From JBBQYA01 sp038209155 (GTDB lineage: Bacteria; Bacteroidota; Bacteroidia; Sphingobacteriales; Sphingobacteriaceae): a stretch of DNA of 23,598 bases. This document shows positions 8,238-16,382 of this stretch, in pieces. Numbering within the stretch: position 1 is the stretch's first letter; each line of letters opens with the position of its first letter. The translations under genes were made by a program, and so were the position numbers. Below the pieces are notes generated by a model. It was given only the letters and a program-made list of their open reading frames with translations, did no database searches and was not told where the DNA came from. The stretch spans positions 1 through 23,598 of the forward strand of contig JBBQYA010000041.1 of assembly GCA_038209155.1 (NCBI GenBank). The letters run 5' to 3'.

Positions 8238-9102
8238 TTTTTTGTATAAAATCTACAATTTTCTCATCTGGAAAAAAGCCAATTTGATAGGCTGGTATTT
8301 TTTCGGAAATTCTTTCCAATAAACTCATATTTTTTTCAATCTGAGAACTTTCAAAACCATGTTGAATTATGAATGAATACAAATTCTTGAAAGTTTCCGC
8401 TTTTGACAATTTTTGAATTTTATTTTCTAAAGAATGGTATGGAAAATAAATTCGATTTAAAATAGAAGATTTTGGTTTTGCTTCATAAAACATTGGTGTA
8501 TTGTAAATGTAAAAGTCGTTTCCAATCTCACGAAACAAAATCCGATCATCATTGATAACTTTGGCCCCGCATTCTTGCCAAATTTTCGCCATAGTGCTTT
8601 TCCCCTTTCCAGAAAAACCAGAAAATATTCTTCCTACATTATTGAAATTTATTCCGGAAGCATGAATCATAATCGCATTATTATTTAAAGCAATATAATA
8701 CCAAATTAATGGACCTAAAGGATATTGCAATGGACAAATAGCCTTTTCGCTTTCTAATTCTATCGGTGTACAATAGATTTTCCATTTGGAAGCATCCAAA
8801 TTAAATTCTGCTATTTGTTGAATTTGATTATCCTTTGTTTGAGAAAAAATCTCTAAGCGATAGGCCTTTTTAAATTGATAAATATTCCAGAAAGGTAAAT
8901 TTAAGTTCTCGGCAGAATATACTAAAGTGAAATCCTTTTCGACAATTTCAGGTAAAGAATCAAAAACCTGAATCTCTATTAGTTTTTCAGTTTTTTGCTC
9001 ACATACAAAAGATTCGTATCCTTCTTCCAAAACCATCGGAAAATTAGAATCAGATTGTATGTGAAAATTAAAATCAGCAACTGATAAATAAAAATCTTGC
9101 AC
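8224..9102 (-). CDS. HPr-kinase-like P-loop protein
   Basis: The 292-aa protein resembles the C-terminal kinase domain of HPr kinase/phosphorylase. IMIHASGI (144-151) precedes a Walker A loop, SGFSGKGKST (161-170), and KVINDDR (181-187) supplies the acidic residues expected after it. The first 120 residues are not HprK-like and I do not recognise them. No HPr or PTS gene is present here. Such HprK homologues accompany PqqD-like proteins in several peptide-modification and exopolysaccharide loci, and some phosphorylate lasso peptides. It begins 23 bp after the PqqD-like gene and overlaps the peptidase gene by 14 bp, so the three are almost certainly one transcript. The substrate is unknown. 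Confidence 0.75.
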   Translation of the reverse strand: MQDFYLSVADFNFHIQSDSNFPMVLEEGYESFVCEQKTEKLIEIQVFDSLPEIVEKDFTLVYSAENLNLPFWNIYQFKKAYRLEIFSQTKDNQIQQIAEFNLDASKWKIYCTPIELESEKAICPLQYPLGPLIWYYIALNNNAIMIHASGINFNNVGRIFSGFSGKGKSTMAKIWQECGAKVINDDRILFREIGNDFYIYNTPMFYEAKPKSSILNRIYFPYHSLENKIQKLSKAETFKNLYSFIIQHGFESSQIEKNMSLLERISEKIPAYQIGFFPDEKIVDFIQKNENL

Positions 9103-9125
9103 TGTATTAATCTTGAGAAATAAAA

Positions 9126-9413
9126 TTATTCTGCACGAGACATATATTCTGCTAGCTGATGAACAAATTGATCTATGTCTCCTTTTATATCAAAATCTCC
9201 AACATTGAATTCTGCGGAAATTAAATTGAAAATCTCTTCTTCTGTGCTATTTTCATGAATTTGATTGAAAATAAATGCCGCTGTTTCGTTGAGAGAAAAC
9301 ATTTCGTCCATGTTGCCAACAGACTTTTTTAAAGGAACTAACATCAATTCGTCTCCAATAAGTTTTGCTACAAATTTTGGTTTTTGTGCGGCAATTAATT
9401 TAAAATCCATCAT
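9126..9413 (-). CDS. PqqD-family peptide-binding protein
   Basis: The 95-aa protein carries the PqqD signature MFSLNETAAFIFNQI (38-52) and a C-terminal helix DIDQFVHQLAEYM. PqqD-family proteins are small winged-helix folds (the RiPP recognition element) that bind a precursor peptide and present it to modifying enzymes. No pqqA, pqqC or pqqE gene is visible, so this is not PQQ synthesis. Its start has one of the few clear ribosome-binding sites in the window, TTGGAG centred about 9 nt before the ATG, and it follows an uncalled 54-aa ORF by 21 bp. Its natural partner would be that peptide (inference). Confidence 0.8.
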   Translation of the reverse strand: MMDFKLIAAQKPKFVAKLIGDELMLVPLKKSVGNMDEMFSLNETAAFIFNQIHENSTEEEIFNLISAEFNVGDFDIKGDIDQFVHQLAEYMSRAE

Positions 9414-9434
9414 TTGTATTCTCCAAAAAATTTA

Positions 9435-9599
9435 CTATTTCAATCCAAAAGGTAATTTTGCAAGATTGATAAAAGAAAATTTTACTCCGTCATCAGGTGG
9501 TAAAGTTAACATTACAATAGATATTTCATTGTCTAAAAGGATTCTATTTATTTTAGGAGCAACGTAACTTCTCTTTGGATAATCCAAAAATTGATTCAT
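9435..9599 (-). CDS. Small 54-aa ORF upstream of PqqD-like gene; candidate peptide precursor
   Basis: Reading the minus strand from the ATG at 9599 gives a 54-codon ORF ending in TAG at 9435-9437. The peptide begins MNQFLDYPKRSYVAPKINRI, continues LLDNEISIVMLTLPPDDG and ends with a basic, hydrophobic tail (NLAKLPFGLK). An in-frame TGA lies upstream inside the terminator hairpin, so ATG 9599 is the first available start. It has no signal peptide and no cysteine. The pattern 'basic N-term, Y-x-x-P-x-I, hydrophobic-LDNEIS-hydrophobic, PP-D' resembles short uncharacterised Bacteroidota peptides I recall, but this could not be checked. It lies 21 bp before the PqqD-like gene on the same strand, fitting a precursor or substrate of the PqqD/kinase/peptidase genes. 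The opposite strand also has an ORF here, which I judge to be a shadow. Confidence 0.6.
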   Translation of the reverse strand: MNQFLDYPKRSYVAPKINRILLDNEISIVMLTLPPDDGVKFSFINLAKLPFGLK

Positions 9600-9614
9600 G
9601 ATTTGTGTTATAAA

Positions 9615-9649
9615 AGAAAATCAGATTAAATTCAAAAATCTGATTTTCT
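9615..9649 (-). terminator. Intrinsic terminator after the giant secreted-protein gene
   Basis: On the minus strand AGAAAATCAGATT and AATCTGATTTTCT form a perfect 13-bp stem with a 9-nt loop; on the plus strand the arms are 9615-9627 and 9637-9649. The stem begins 9 bp after the giant gene's stop and runs into TTTTCTTTTA, a T-rich tail. It ends only 15 bp before the ATG of the 54-aa ORF, so the downstream genes need read-through or a promoter further up. Confidence 0.75.
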
Positions 9650-9658
9650 ATGTTTTAT

Positions 9659-12600
9659 TTATTTTTTAATAATCAATTTACTTTCAATACTACTATGATC
9701 TTGATAGGTCAATGTATAAGTTCCATTGGGTAAATTTGATAGGTCTAAAACATCTTTGGAAGAATTAGGATTTTGGTTTTTTGTAATAATTAACTTACCT
9801 AATTGATCATAAAGTTTGATGCTTGCATTAGAATTTATTTCGGAAAATGAAATTTCAATTTGATCAGAAGTAATGGTAGGATATACTGAGAATGCAGATT
9901 TAATAGTTCCATTATCCACATTAATTACTTTACTTAATTGAGCATCTCCATTTAAATTTAAGATTTTCAATCTAAAATAATTAATTCCAGAAATGGCAGA
10001 AACATAATCAAAACCATAAACACTATTCTCTTTATTTTTTGCGCTTATCTTTCCGATCGTTACGAATTCTTTGTCTTGTAATATTTGAATTTCGTATGAA
10101 TCCGTATTAATTTCTATAGCAGCTTTCCACGTAAATTTAATTGCTTCTTTTAATTTATTTCCGGAAAAAGAAAGTAAACTTACTGGCAATGGCTGATCAA
10201 AGATTAGGGTAAATCTATTACTTGAATTTCCAATAGCTGCGGTGAAAACATATAAAGGATTCGCGTTTAAATTTTGAAAAACGTTTAACAATTTATCATG
10301 TAAAGTCACCAATTGCGGACCGAAATTTAATTCAGTTGCATTTAATTCATACGAACCAGCAACACCAATTTTCAATCCCAAATCTATTTGTTGGCCTTGT
10401 GTTAAATTATTAAACCCATTAATAGTGAGGGAGGTAGCACCAACTGCAGTATACAATTGTGGAATAGTAGGATCACTTGCAAATAATTTTGGAGAATCAT
10501 AATCATCTAAGGCACTATTTGCAGCAGTATTTAGATGTATGATTGTTTCATCAGAAATAATTGTATTTGACAATGTCATTCTAAGTATTTCTTGAGTGGT
10601 AGCAGTTCTATTTATAGATCCTGCAACATGCGATCGCAAGGAATTATTAAAAGTTAGACTTCCAGTATTTCCATCTCCTTTTACCTGAATCCAAACTGAT
10701 TGCATAGGAGGTATAAATCCAGTAACTGCTCCTGTTCCTCTATTATTAGTTCCGATTCCAGATGCTATATTGTAAGTATCAAAAACATTTACATTTCCAG
10801 CAGTTGCGGTTCTATACCAAATAGTTGGCTGTAGATTTACTCTTGTAGTTAAGTTCCAATTTAAATGAGAAGGATAAGGATTGGAAACTAAATGAAATCC
10901 TCTTTGAGGAGCCGAAATACCGGTTCTTGTTAAATTAGTATTACTTATAATTCCAGTATTAAATTGACCACCGGTGAAAGTAAAAGCTCCAGTAGATCCA
11001 ACTCTAGTTTGATAACCTACCATTGGAATTAATGGAGTTACATTATTTAAAATTGAAGTGAAAGACTGAGTTGATTCGTTCCAGAAAACTAATCTTTGGG
11101 TAAGAGCAGGATTCAATGCAGCGCTTAAAGCGGTAGTTAATGGAGAACCTACAAACCAAACTCTGCCAGTTGGAGATGCTCCACCCGTTCCGGTTAAATG
11201 TTGTTCCACATTATAAACACCTGATCCAGAAATAGTTCCATTATCAATAAAGGATGCTGTTCTTGTACTGCTAGATTTTAAGGTCATGATACCATTATTC
11301 TGTAAAGGTCCAGATAATGTGACCGTTTTATCTGCATTTACAGTTAAGGTATTAGGAGAACTAACTACCAAAGAAGCCACATTTAAATTTACACCACCAT
11401 CGTTCACACCAACTGTGTAATCACCATTCAAAACAACTTTAGAAGTAGCATTTGGACTTCCATTAGTGAAAGTAGTACCATTCCACTGAGTCATATTAGC
11501 ATCAGATACCAAAACAAAATCACCAAAAGTGGTCAGATTATTTAAGGTAGTTGCCGTAGTAGTTCGAGTTCCTATGGTAGGATAAATCCAAGAAGTATTA
11601 AATAGTCCTGCACTAAATGTGAGTGGAGTAGCAGAATTCAACAAGTTAGCTGGATTTTGAAAATTCAATGTTGTAGAATAATTATTAAACACCACAGGAG
11701 TAATTCCATTAGTGATAGAATAATGAATAGTAAGATTTTGAATAGTACTTAAAATGGAACTTGCAATATTTGCTTGCTGACCAAGTTTAGAATTTACAAC
11801 TATATCTCCAGCAGTAGTTACGCTGGCAAAAGTAACAGAAATTGGTGTATAATTAGTTCCATCACCGTTTTCAAAAGTATTTACCACATTTGAACCGATC
11901 GCAAATCTTTTTTGCAGGTTTCCAAATACAAAACCAGAAGTACGACTTACAGCAGAACCAGAAGGAATAATTACTCGATTTGCACCCGTGATAACAGAAC
12001 CAGAAGTTAAGGTTAAACTATTCAAAACTTGAATATTAGCATTCAAAGTAAGAGTTGTATTAGAAATTTTATTTACGTCAAAAAAGGTGAAATCTTGGGT
12101 TGTAGGAGAAGTTATGCTGGAATTAACTGGCCCGAAAAAGGAAACTAAACGATTATTAGTTGTCAAAACACCATTGGTATTTCTGGTGAAATTTCCTCTT
12201 ACAAATAAATCTCCACCAATAGCGGTAGACAATAGTAAGGAACTTGTAGCAGGACCAGAAGCTGCACCTACAACTACATTTCCATTTACTGTTAAAGAAT
12301 TTGGTAAAGCCTGCATAGTTAAAGAACCTGCAGAAGCTGCAGTTCCTAAAATTAAATTTCCTGCAATAGCTCTATTAGTAGATGAACCACTATTTAAATT
12401 TACCGTACAACCGTTTTGAACTAAAACATTGTTTGGATACCCTGCTCCAGTTAAACTTTGCCATTCTATACCTCTATTATACGTTACATTTAAAGCATTG
12501 TAAATTAAAGTTGAATTAGAGGAATATGTTACTGCATTTACATTGACAAAAGCACCTGCATTAATCTGAAGATTTCCATTAACTGTGGAAGCCGTTCCAA

Positions 12601-14794
12601 AATTGACTGCAGCAGAGTTTAAAACAACGTTATTAAAGGTGATGGTTCCAGTTGCAGAACCTGAACTTTGAAAAATAATATTTCCACCATCTTCTCCATT
12701 TGTACCTGTTGTTGCCAAGTTTCCACCAGTTGCAACTATATTAGCTCCTGATAAAAAAGTAACGGTATTTGCTATTCCTATTCTCAAAGTACCGCTTGTA
12801 AGTTGAAGAGAATTAGAAGTGGCAGATATAGTTAATGCAGTGTTACTTAAGGAAACAATTCCTCCGGATGTAGTATTTATTTGAAGAGTAGCTATTGAAG
12901 CTGGCAACTTCGTTCCAGTTGCTTGATTTACTGATCCATTGAAAACATAATTGGATCCATTGGTATAAGTGCTAGTTGTAGTGGTGACAGAGGCATTTAA
13001 TCCGCCAGAGTTTGCAGTTATAAAAGTTGCTCCCGCATTAACTGTAAACACACCAGTTCCACTAATTACAAAAGTACTTGCGTTTAAAGTTCCCCCAGTG
13101 CTTACCGTTAAGCTTCCTCCAGTATTAACAGTTGCGTTTGCAGTAAGAGTAACCACATGAGCTGTTTGAATGGTAATTGGGTTAGTTGCACTCGGAGCAT
13201 TTAATGCATTTACAAATACACCATCTCCAGCCTGATTATATTCCCAAGTACTTGCGCTGTTGTAATCTCCAGTTTGGCGAGAACGAAAAGCAACAGTAGC
13301 ATCATTAGCAAAATCTAACATTTGAGGATTGCTATTTGGGGATGTACCGCTTGTATTATTTGCTCTTACTTTATAAAAATAAGTACCAAATGAAGGTAAT
13401 GTAACTGCTTGAGTTAAACCTGCGACTGTTAAATTATTAAATCCTGAGACAAAATTTGAGCTACCAAAAGTGATATTATCTAAATAAACTCTTCTTGTGG
13501 GTCCTGGATTAGCAAAACTTGTAAATAATCCAAAAAAGGAAGAAGATGAATGAGTTGCATCAGTTAATGTACCTCCTGATAAAGTCGGAATAGCAGAAAA
13601 TCTAAATCCTGTAGAATAAAAAACAGAGAAAACTCCAGTAGAAGATCTAGATATTCTCAAATTAACTCCGTTTTGAGCTGCGCCGTTTTGAAAATCCATT
13701 CCAGTAAAGTCGCCCACCTTGGTTCTAGCAGTTGCATCACTTCTCCAAAGTTCTAAACGATCAATAACAGCATCAACACCGATTCTAAGAAAATATCCAT
13801 TAAAACTTGTTCCAGTTCCGGCAGTAATATTAGTAACCGCCGCAGTTGACATTAAAATTACACCAAAATTATTATCAGAAGATGGGGTGAAGTTAGTTGA
13901 CCCTAAAGAAAACAACCATTCTGAAGATTCTGTGCTTGGGGTATTTAAGCCTGAATTTCCAACAGATGCATTACTTCCGATATAGGATAAATCAGTCACA
14001 GCTCCTACTGGAACTAATGGGGTAGCAGTTTGAATTGCATAACTTCCGGTACTACCAGACCAAACTGGACTGGCTGTAAAATTACCATCTGTAAAATCTT
14101 CTGCCATTTGATTTACATCTAATCTGTAGCTTGTGGCACCAACAGATGCATTCCAATTGGCAGTAAAACCATATACATTTAAAGCAGTAGGCGCGGTAGA
14201 AACTGGTGCTAAAGGAATAGCAACAATGGTAAAAGTTGCTTTATAGTTAGCTCCACCGTTATTAGAAAAGGCAGTTGATGGAAATCCAGGAGCATCTGTA
14301 AATACTTCTAAGGTATAATTTCCTGGAGCCAAACTAGTTAATACGTTGGTAGTATTATTACTTACTCGCCAAGTTTGATCGCCTCCACCACCATCATTAC
14401 TTACAAATGGCAAATTTATTCCAGAACTAAAAGAACCCGGTGCACCACTTGTGAGAAAAACTCTAAAGTAAAGATTACCGCCGGTGACATTTCCTCCACT
14501 ATTTTTAAAAGTTTTGTTTTCAGCACCAGCTAGCACAAGTGAATTAGTGTTTAAAAATGTTCCTAAATTTGCATTTTGAAAATCTGGATTGGCAGTAACG
14601 GATTGCAAATCATAAAAAACGTTACCTCCACCATTAGTATTTAAAATGGCAAAACTTCCAAATATTCCTATTTGTTGAGCTTTTACAGTTTCACTATTTC
14701 CGAAAAATAATATAATTGCTAATCCAAAAATGGAAAAAACCTTAGCGGAGAAAAGATTTTTTTTTGTTAATTGAGAGATCGTAAAAAAATTCAT
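9659..14794 (-). CDS. Giant secreted surface protein with T9SS sorting domain
   Basis: The 1711-aa protein starts with a signal peptide (basic N-terminus, hydrophobic core about 18-32, likely cleavage after VKA at 39). Residues 41-195 form a beta-rich Asn/Gly domain I do not recognise. An FN3-like fold starts near 200 (TANWNASVGATSYRLDV) and finishes near 446-490 (VSGFNNLTVAGLTQ, YFYKVRANNTSGTSPNSN), interrupted by about 215 residues beginning EDFTDGNFTASPVW that look like a LamG/concanavalin-type jelly roll. Residues 535-1200 are Thr/Ser/Asn/Gly-rich beta repeats suggesting a long beta-helix or stalk. From about 1635 (FSVYPTITSDQIEISF) to the terminal SKLIIKK is a type A T9SS C-terminal domain, which directs export through the outer membrane and cell-surface attachment. 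Only one cysteine is apparent. Adhesin or structural surface role is inferred; no catalytic motif was seen. Confidence 0.85.
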   Translation of the reverse strand: MNFFTISQLTKKNLFSAKVFSIFGLAIILFFGNSETVKAQQIGIFGSFAILNTNGGGNVFYDLQSVTANPDFQNANLGTFLNTNSLVLAGAENKTFKNSGGNVTGGNLYFRVFLTSGAPGSFSSGINLPFVSNDGGGGDQTWRVSNNTTNVLTSLAPGNYTLEVFTDAPGFPSTAFSNNGGANYKATFTIVAIPLAPVSTAPTALNVYGFTANWNASVGATSYRLDVNQMAEDFTDGNFTASPVWSGSTGSYAIQTATPLVPVGAVTDLSYIGSNASVGNSGLNTPSTESSEWLFSLGSTNFTPSSDNNFGVILMSTAAVTNITAGTGTSFNGYFLRIGVDAVIDRLELWRSDATARTKVGDFTGMDFQNGAAQNGVNLRISRSSTGVFSVFYSTGFRFSAIPTLSGGTLTDATHSSSSFFGLFTSFANPGPTRRVYLDNITFGSSNFVSGFNNLTVAGLTQAVTLPSFGTYFYKVRANNTSGTSPNSNPQMLDFANDATVAFRSRQTGDYNSASTWEYNQAGDGVFVNALNAPSATNPITIQTAHVVTLTANATVNTGGSLTVSTGGTLNASTFVISGTGVFTVNAGATFITANSGGLNASVTTTTSTYTNGSNYVFNGSVNQATGTKLPASIATLQINTTSGGIVSLSNTALTISATSNSLQLTSGTLRIGIANTVTFLSGANIVATGGNLATTGTNGEDGGNIIFQSSGSATGTITFNNVVLNSAAVNFGTASTVNGNLQINAGAFVNVNAVTYSSNSTLIYNALNVTYNRGIEWQSLTGAGYPNNVLVQNGCTVNLNSGSSTNRAIAGNLILGTAASAGSLTMQALPNSLTVNGNVVVGAASGPATSSLLLSTAIGGDLFVRGNFTRNTNGVLTTNNRLVSFFGPVNSSITSPTTQDFTFFDVNKISNTTLTLNANIQVLNSLTLTSGSVITGANRVIIPSGSAVSRTSGFVFGNLQKRFAIGSNVVNTFENGDGTNYTPISVTFASVTTAGDIVVNSKLGQQANIASSILSTIQNLTIHYSITNGITPVVFNNYSTTLNFQNPANLLNSATPLTFSAGLFNTSWIYPTIGTRTTTATTLNNLTTFGDFVLVSDANMTQWNGTTFTNGSPNATSKVVLNGDYTVGVNDGGVNLNVASLVVSSPNTLTVNADKTVTLSGPLQNNGIMTLKSSSTRTASFIDNGTISGSGVYNVEQHLTGTGGASPTGRVWFVGSPLTTALSAALNPALTQRLVFWNESTQSFTSILNNVTPLIPMVGYQTRVGSTGAFTFTGGQFNTGIISNTNLTRTGISAPQRGFHLVSNPYPSHLNWNLTTRVNLQPTIWYRTATAGNVNVFDTYNIASGIGTNNRGTGAVTGFIPPMQSVWIQVKGDGNTGSLTFNNSLRSHVAGSINRTATTQEILRMTLSNTIISDETIIHLNTAANSALDDYDSPKLFASDPTIPQLYTAVGATSLTINGFNNLTQGQQIDLGLKIGVAGSYELNATELNFGPQLVTLHDKLLNVFQNLNANPLYVFTAAIGNSSNRFTLIFDQPLPVSLLSFSGNKLKEAIKFTWKAAIEINTDSYEIQILQDKEFVTIGKISAKNKENSVYGFDYVSAISGINYFRLKILNLNGDAQLSKVINVDNGTIKSAFSVYPTITSDQIEISFSEINSNASIKLYDQLGKLIITKNQNPNSSKDVLDLSNLPNGTYTLTYQDHSSIESKLIIKK

Positions 14795-15129
14795 GATATA
14801 AGATAAACGTTAATTAAGGTTCTAATAAATTCCACGTTTGGAATTTTCCTCTCTACACACCCATTGTCGTAAATTAGATTTCTAAATCTCTTAATGTAAA
14901 CTTGGAAATGAATTTTTCTACTGAAAAAGCTTCCATTTTATCAAAAAAATAGCTCCTAATGACTTAGAGCGTATTTAACCTAATTTATTTTGCTAAAATA
15001 GCATTTTGCATGATTAATTAAAAAATAAATTTTCTTTTTTTTAAAATATACCAAACAATAAAAGGAATAAATTTAATCTTACAGTTATTAGATTGGGTTT
15101 TTATTGAATAATAGAATTTATTTCGTTGC
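14795..15129. other. 335-bp intergenic region upstream of the giant gene
   Basis: AT-rich spacer holding the expected promoter and leader of the giant gene on the minus strand. I found no exact TAnnTTTG box. It contains the leader hairpin at 14827-14846, a short palindrome AGATTTCTAAATCT (14876-14889), and a 20-codon minus-strand ORF (14874-14936) that I do not trust as a gene. No RNA gene was recognised. Confidence 0.5.
14827..14846 (-). promoter_or_regulatory. Hairpin in the leader of the giant gene
   Basis: A perfect 8-bp stem, AAATTCCA (14827-14834) and TGGAATTT (14839-14846), with a 4-nt loop lies 33-52 nt upstream of the start codon. On the minus strand it would fold in the 5' untranslated region. 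It could stabilise the mRNA or be a protein-binding site; it is not followed by a T-run, so it is not a terminator. Confidence 0.35.
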
Positions 15130-16164
15130 TTAAGTTATTTTACCAACAACCTGTTTTATACTCATTTTTACCAAATCCCCCATAGTTTTAGCAGTTAAAA
15201 AAACAACATTTTTGTAATGCTTAGCTAATTCTTTTTTCAAATGCTCTATTTTATCAGGAGTAGAAAGTACTTCCAAAACCATAGCATCCAACAAATCTTT
15301 CACTTGATATCTAGCAGATCGAACTCTTCTATTGATCAAAGCATGTTCTTCTTTTTGGTATTGAATGACTGATTCACGAGTTAAGTTTTTAGAAACCAAA
15401 TTTACAAATAATAGGTTTTGCTTAAAAAATTGCGGCATATATACTTTTTTGCTTCCTTCAAAAGATTGTTGATCAAAATCTAAAGCCAACATTCTATAGT
15501 GCGTTTCTTCAAAATCTGGAGTTATATCAACTACAAAATTACTCGAATGCATATCTCCCAGAAGACGAATAAAACAACGTTCGTTGAATTTCACAAATTC
15601 CTTTGCCACACGTATCTCATCAAAATGCCGATCGAGAAAATGACCTAATAAAAATTGATCTGCTGGAATGCCGGCTATATGTTCTTCTATCAAAACATCA
15701 TCATCTATAAAAAACGCTATTCGATTAGGAGATAATAAATGTTCTAGCTCGAGACCGTAAATTCTACTAGCATCTGGTTTTTTTATGTAAAAATAATCAA
15801 AATTATCATTCAATTTATTTACAATTCTAATACGAAAAGGCAGAGTATTTCCATAAGTACAAAGGTCTATCCTGTCTACATATAAATGTTTAAGTACTGT
15901 TAAATCTCCACCAGATTTTAAATGAGCATAGCATAACTTCAGCGTTTCGTGTATTTCTTGCTGAGTCGTATTGTCAAAATAAACACTAATCCATAGGGTA
16001 TCTTTTCCACTTCTATCATAAACATTTATAGAATCGGAATACCGAAGTAAATCTGCATATTTCAACGGAATACTATTCACCCGGCCATATTTCTTTAAAT
16101 ATCCACGAAGTTTAGAGCTTATTGGATAAATAATTTTCTTTTTAGAAATGAGATTCATTTTCAC
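15130..16164 (-). CDS. Uncharacterised protein with kinase-fold (APH/LPS-kinase-like) motifs
   Basis: I do not recognise a named family for this 344-aa protein, but its middle has the order of a eukaryotic-like kinase fold. FDYFYIKKPDASR (122-134) offers the lysine strand, GLELEHLL (137-144) an acidic helix, and VLIEEHIAGIPADQFL (157-172) a hinge. RLLGDMHSSNFVVD (200-213) resembles the catalytic loop HGDxHxxN, and MLALDFDQQ (225-233) the metal-binding DFG-like Asp. Asp204 and Asp229 would be the catalytic and metal-binding residues. There is no signal peptide or membrane helix. By this pattern it may phosphorylate a small molecule or lipid-linked sugar (APH, Kdo/LPS kinase or ABC1 types); the substrate is unknown. 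It stands alone, with a 218-bp gap from the divergent histidine kinase gene. Confidence 0.6.
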   Translation of the reverse strand: MKMNLISKKKIIYPISSKLRGYLKKYGRVNSIPLKYADLLRYSDSINVYDRSGKDTLWISVYFDNTTQQEIHETLKLCYAHLKSGGDLTVLKHLYVDRIDLCTYGNTLPFRIRIVNKLNDNFDYFYIKKPDASRIYGLELEHLLSPNRIAFFIDDDVLIEEHIAGIPADQFLLGHFLDRHFDEIRVAKEFVKFNERCFIRLLGDMHSSNFVVDITPDFEETHYRMLALDFDQQSFEGSKKVYMPQFFKQNLLFVNLVSKNLTRESVIQYQKEEHALINRRVRSARYQVKDLLDAMVLEVLSTPDKIEHLKKELAKHYKNVVFLTAKTMGDLVKMSIKQVVGKIT

Positions 16165-16382
16165 TGAAAAGTTTTGGTTGAATTATATTTGGCTAAGATG
16201 CAAAATTGAATAGTTTTTAAGAGGTTTAATATCAGAATATAGATGGTTAAAAAAATATATCATCAATTATTAATTATTTTGATTTGAGAATTTTAATTGT
16301 AAGAAATTTTATCATTTTTGTAATACATCAAACCCTTTATATTACGATCCTTTAATTAGAAGAAAGGACGTTTTTAAATTTT
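16165..16382. other. Divergent intergenic region, kinase-fold protein / sensor kinase
   Basis: This 218-bp AT-rich gap must hold promoters for both flanking genes. TATATTTG occurs on the plus strand close to the kinase-fold gene (about 16183-16190), without a clear TTG at the right distance. The 6-bp inverted repeat at 16348-16368 is followed by a short T-run just before the histidine kinase start. No small ORF or RNA gene was recognised. Confidence 0.35.

Noticed and set aside
9126..9413. PQQ cofactor biosynthesis
   Set aside because: Only a PqqD-like protein is present; no PqqA, PqqC or radical SAM PqqE is found nearby, so the fold is used in another pathway.
9265..9567. 100-aa plus-strand ORF opposite the PqqD-like gene and the 54-aa ORF
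   Set aside because: It is antisense to a recognisable PqqD gene, its product matches nothing I know, and the minus strand gives a better-placed small ORF in an operon.
7764..9599. Lasso-peptide cluster
   Set aside because: The PqqD-like and HprK-like proteins would fit, but the asparagine-synthetase-like cyclase and B2 protease are missing and the peptide lacks an evident Thr-Gly/Glu-Asp ring pattern.
12087..13985. Three plus-strand ORFs (12087-12419, 12969-13160, 13719-13985) inside the giant gene
   Set aside because: They are antisense shadows of a low-complexity Thr/Ser/Asn-rich coding region, with Val/Pro/Lys-biased products and no start signals.
14874..14936. 20-codon minus-strand ORF in the leader of the giant gene
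   Set aside because: Too short, no ribosome-binding site and no recognisable motif; likely chance in AT-rich sequence.
16348..16368. Terminator-like 6-bp inverted repeat with T-run before the histidine kinase start
   Set aside because: The stem is short, the flanking bases do not pair, and no gene ends upstream on that strand; its AGAAAGGA arm may just be a distant ribosome-binding sequence.
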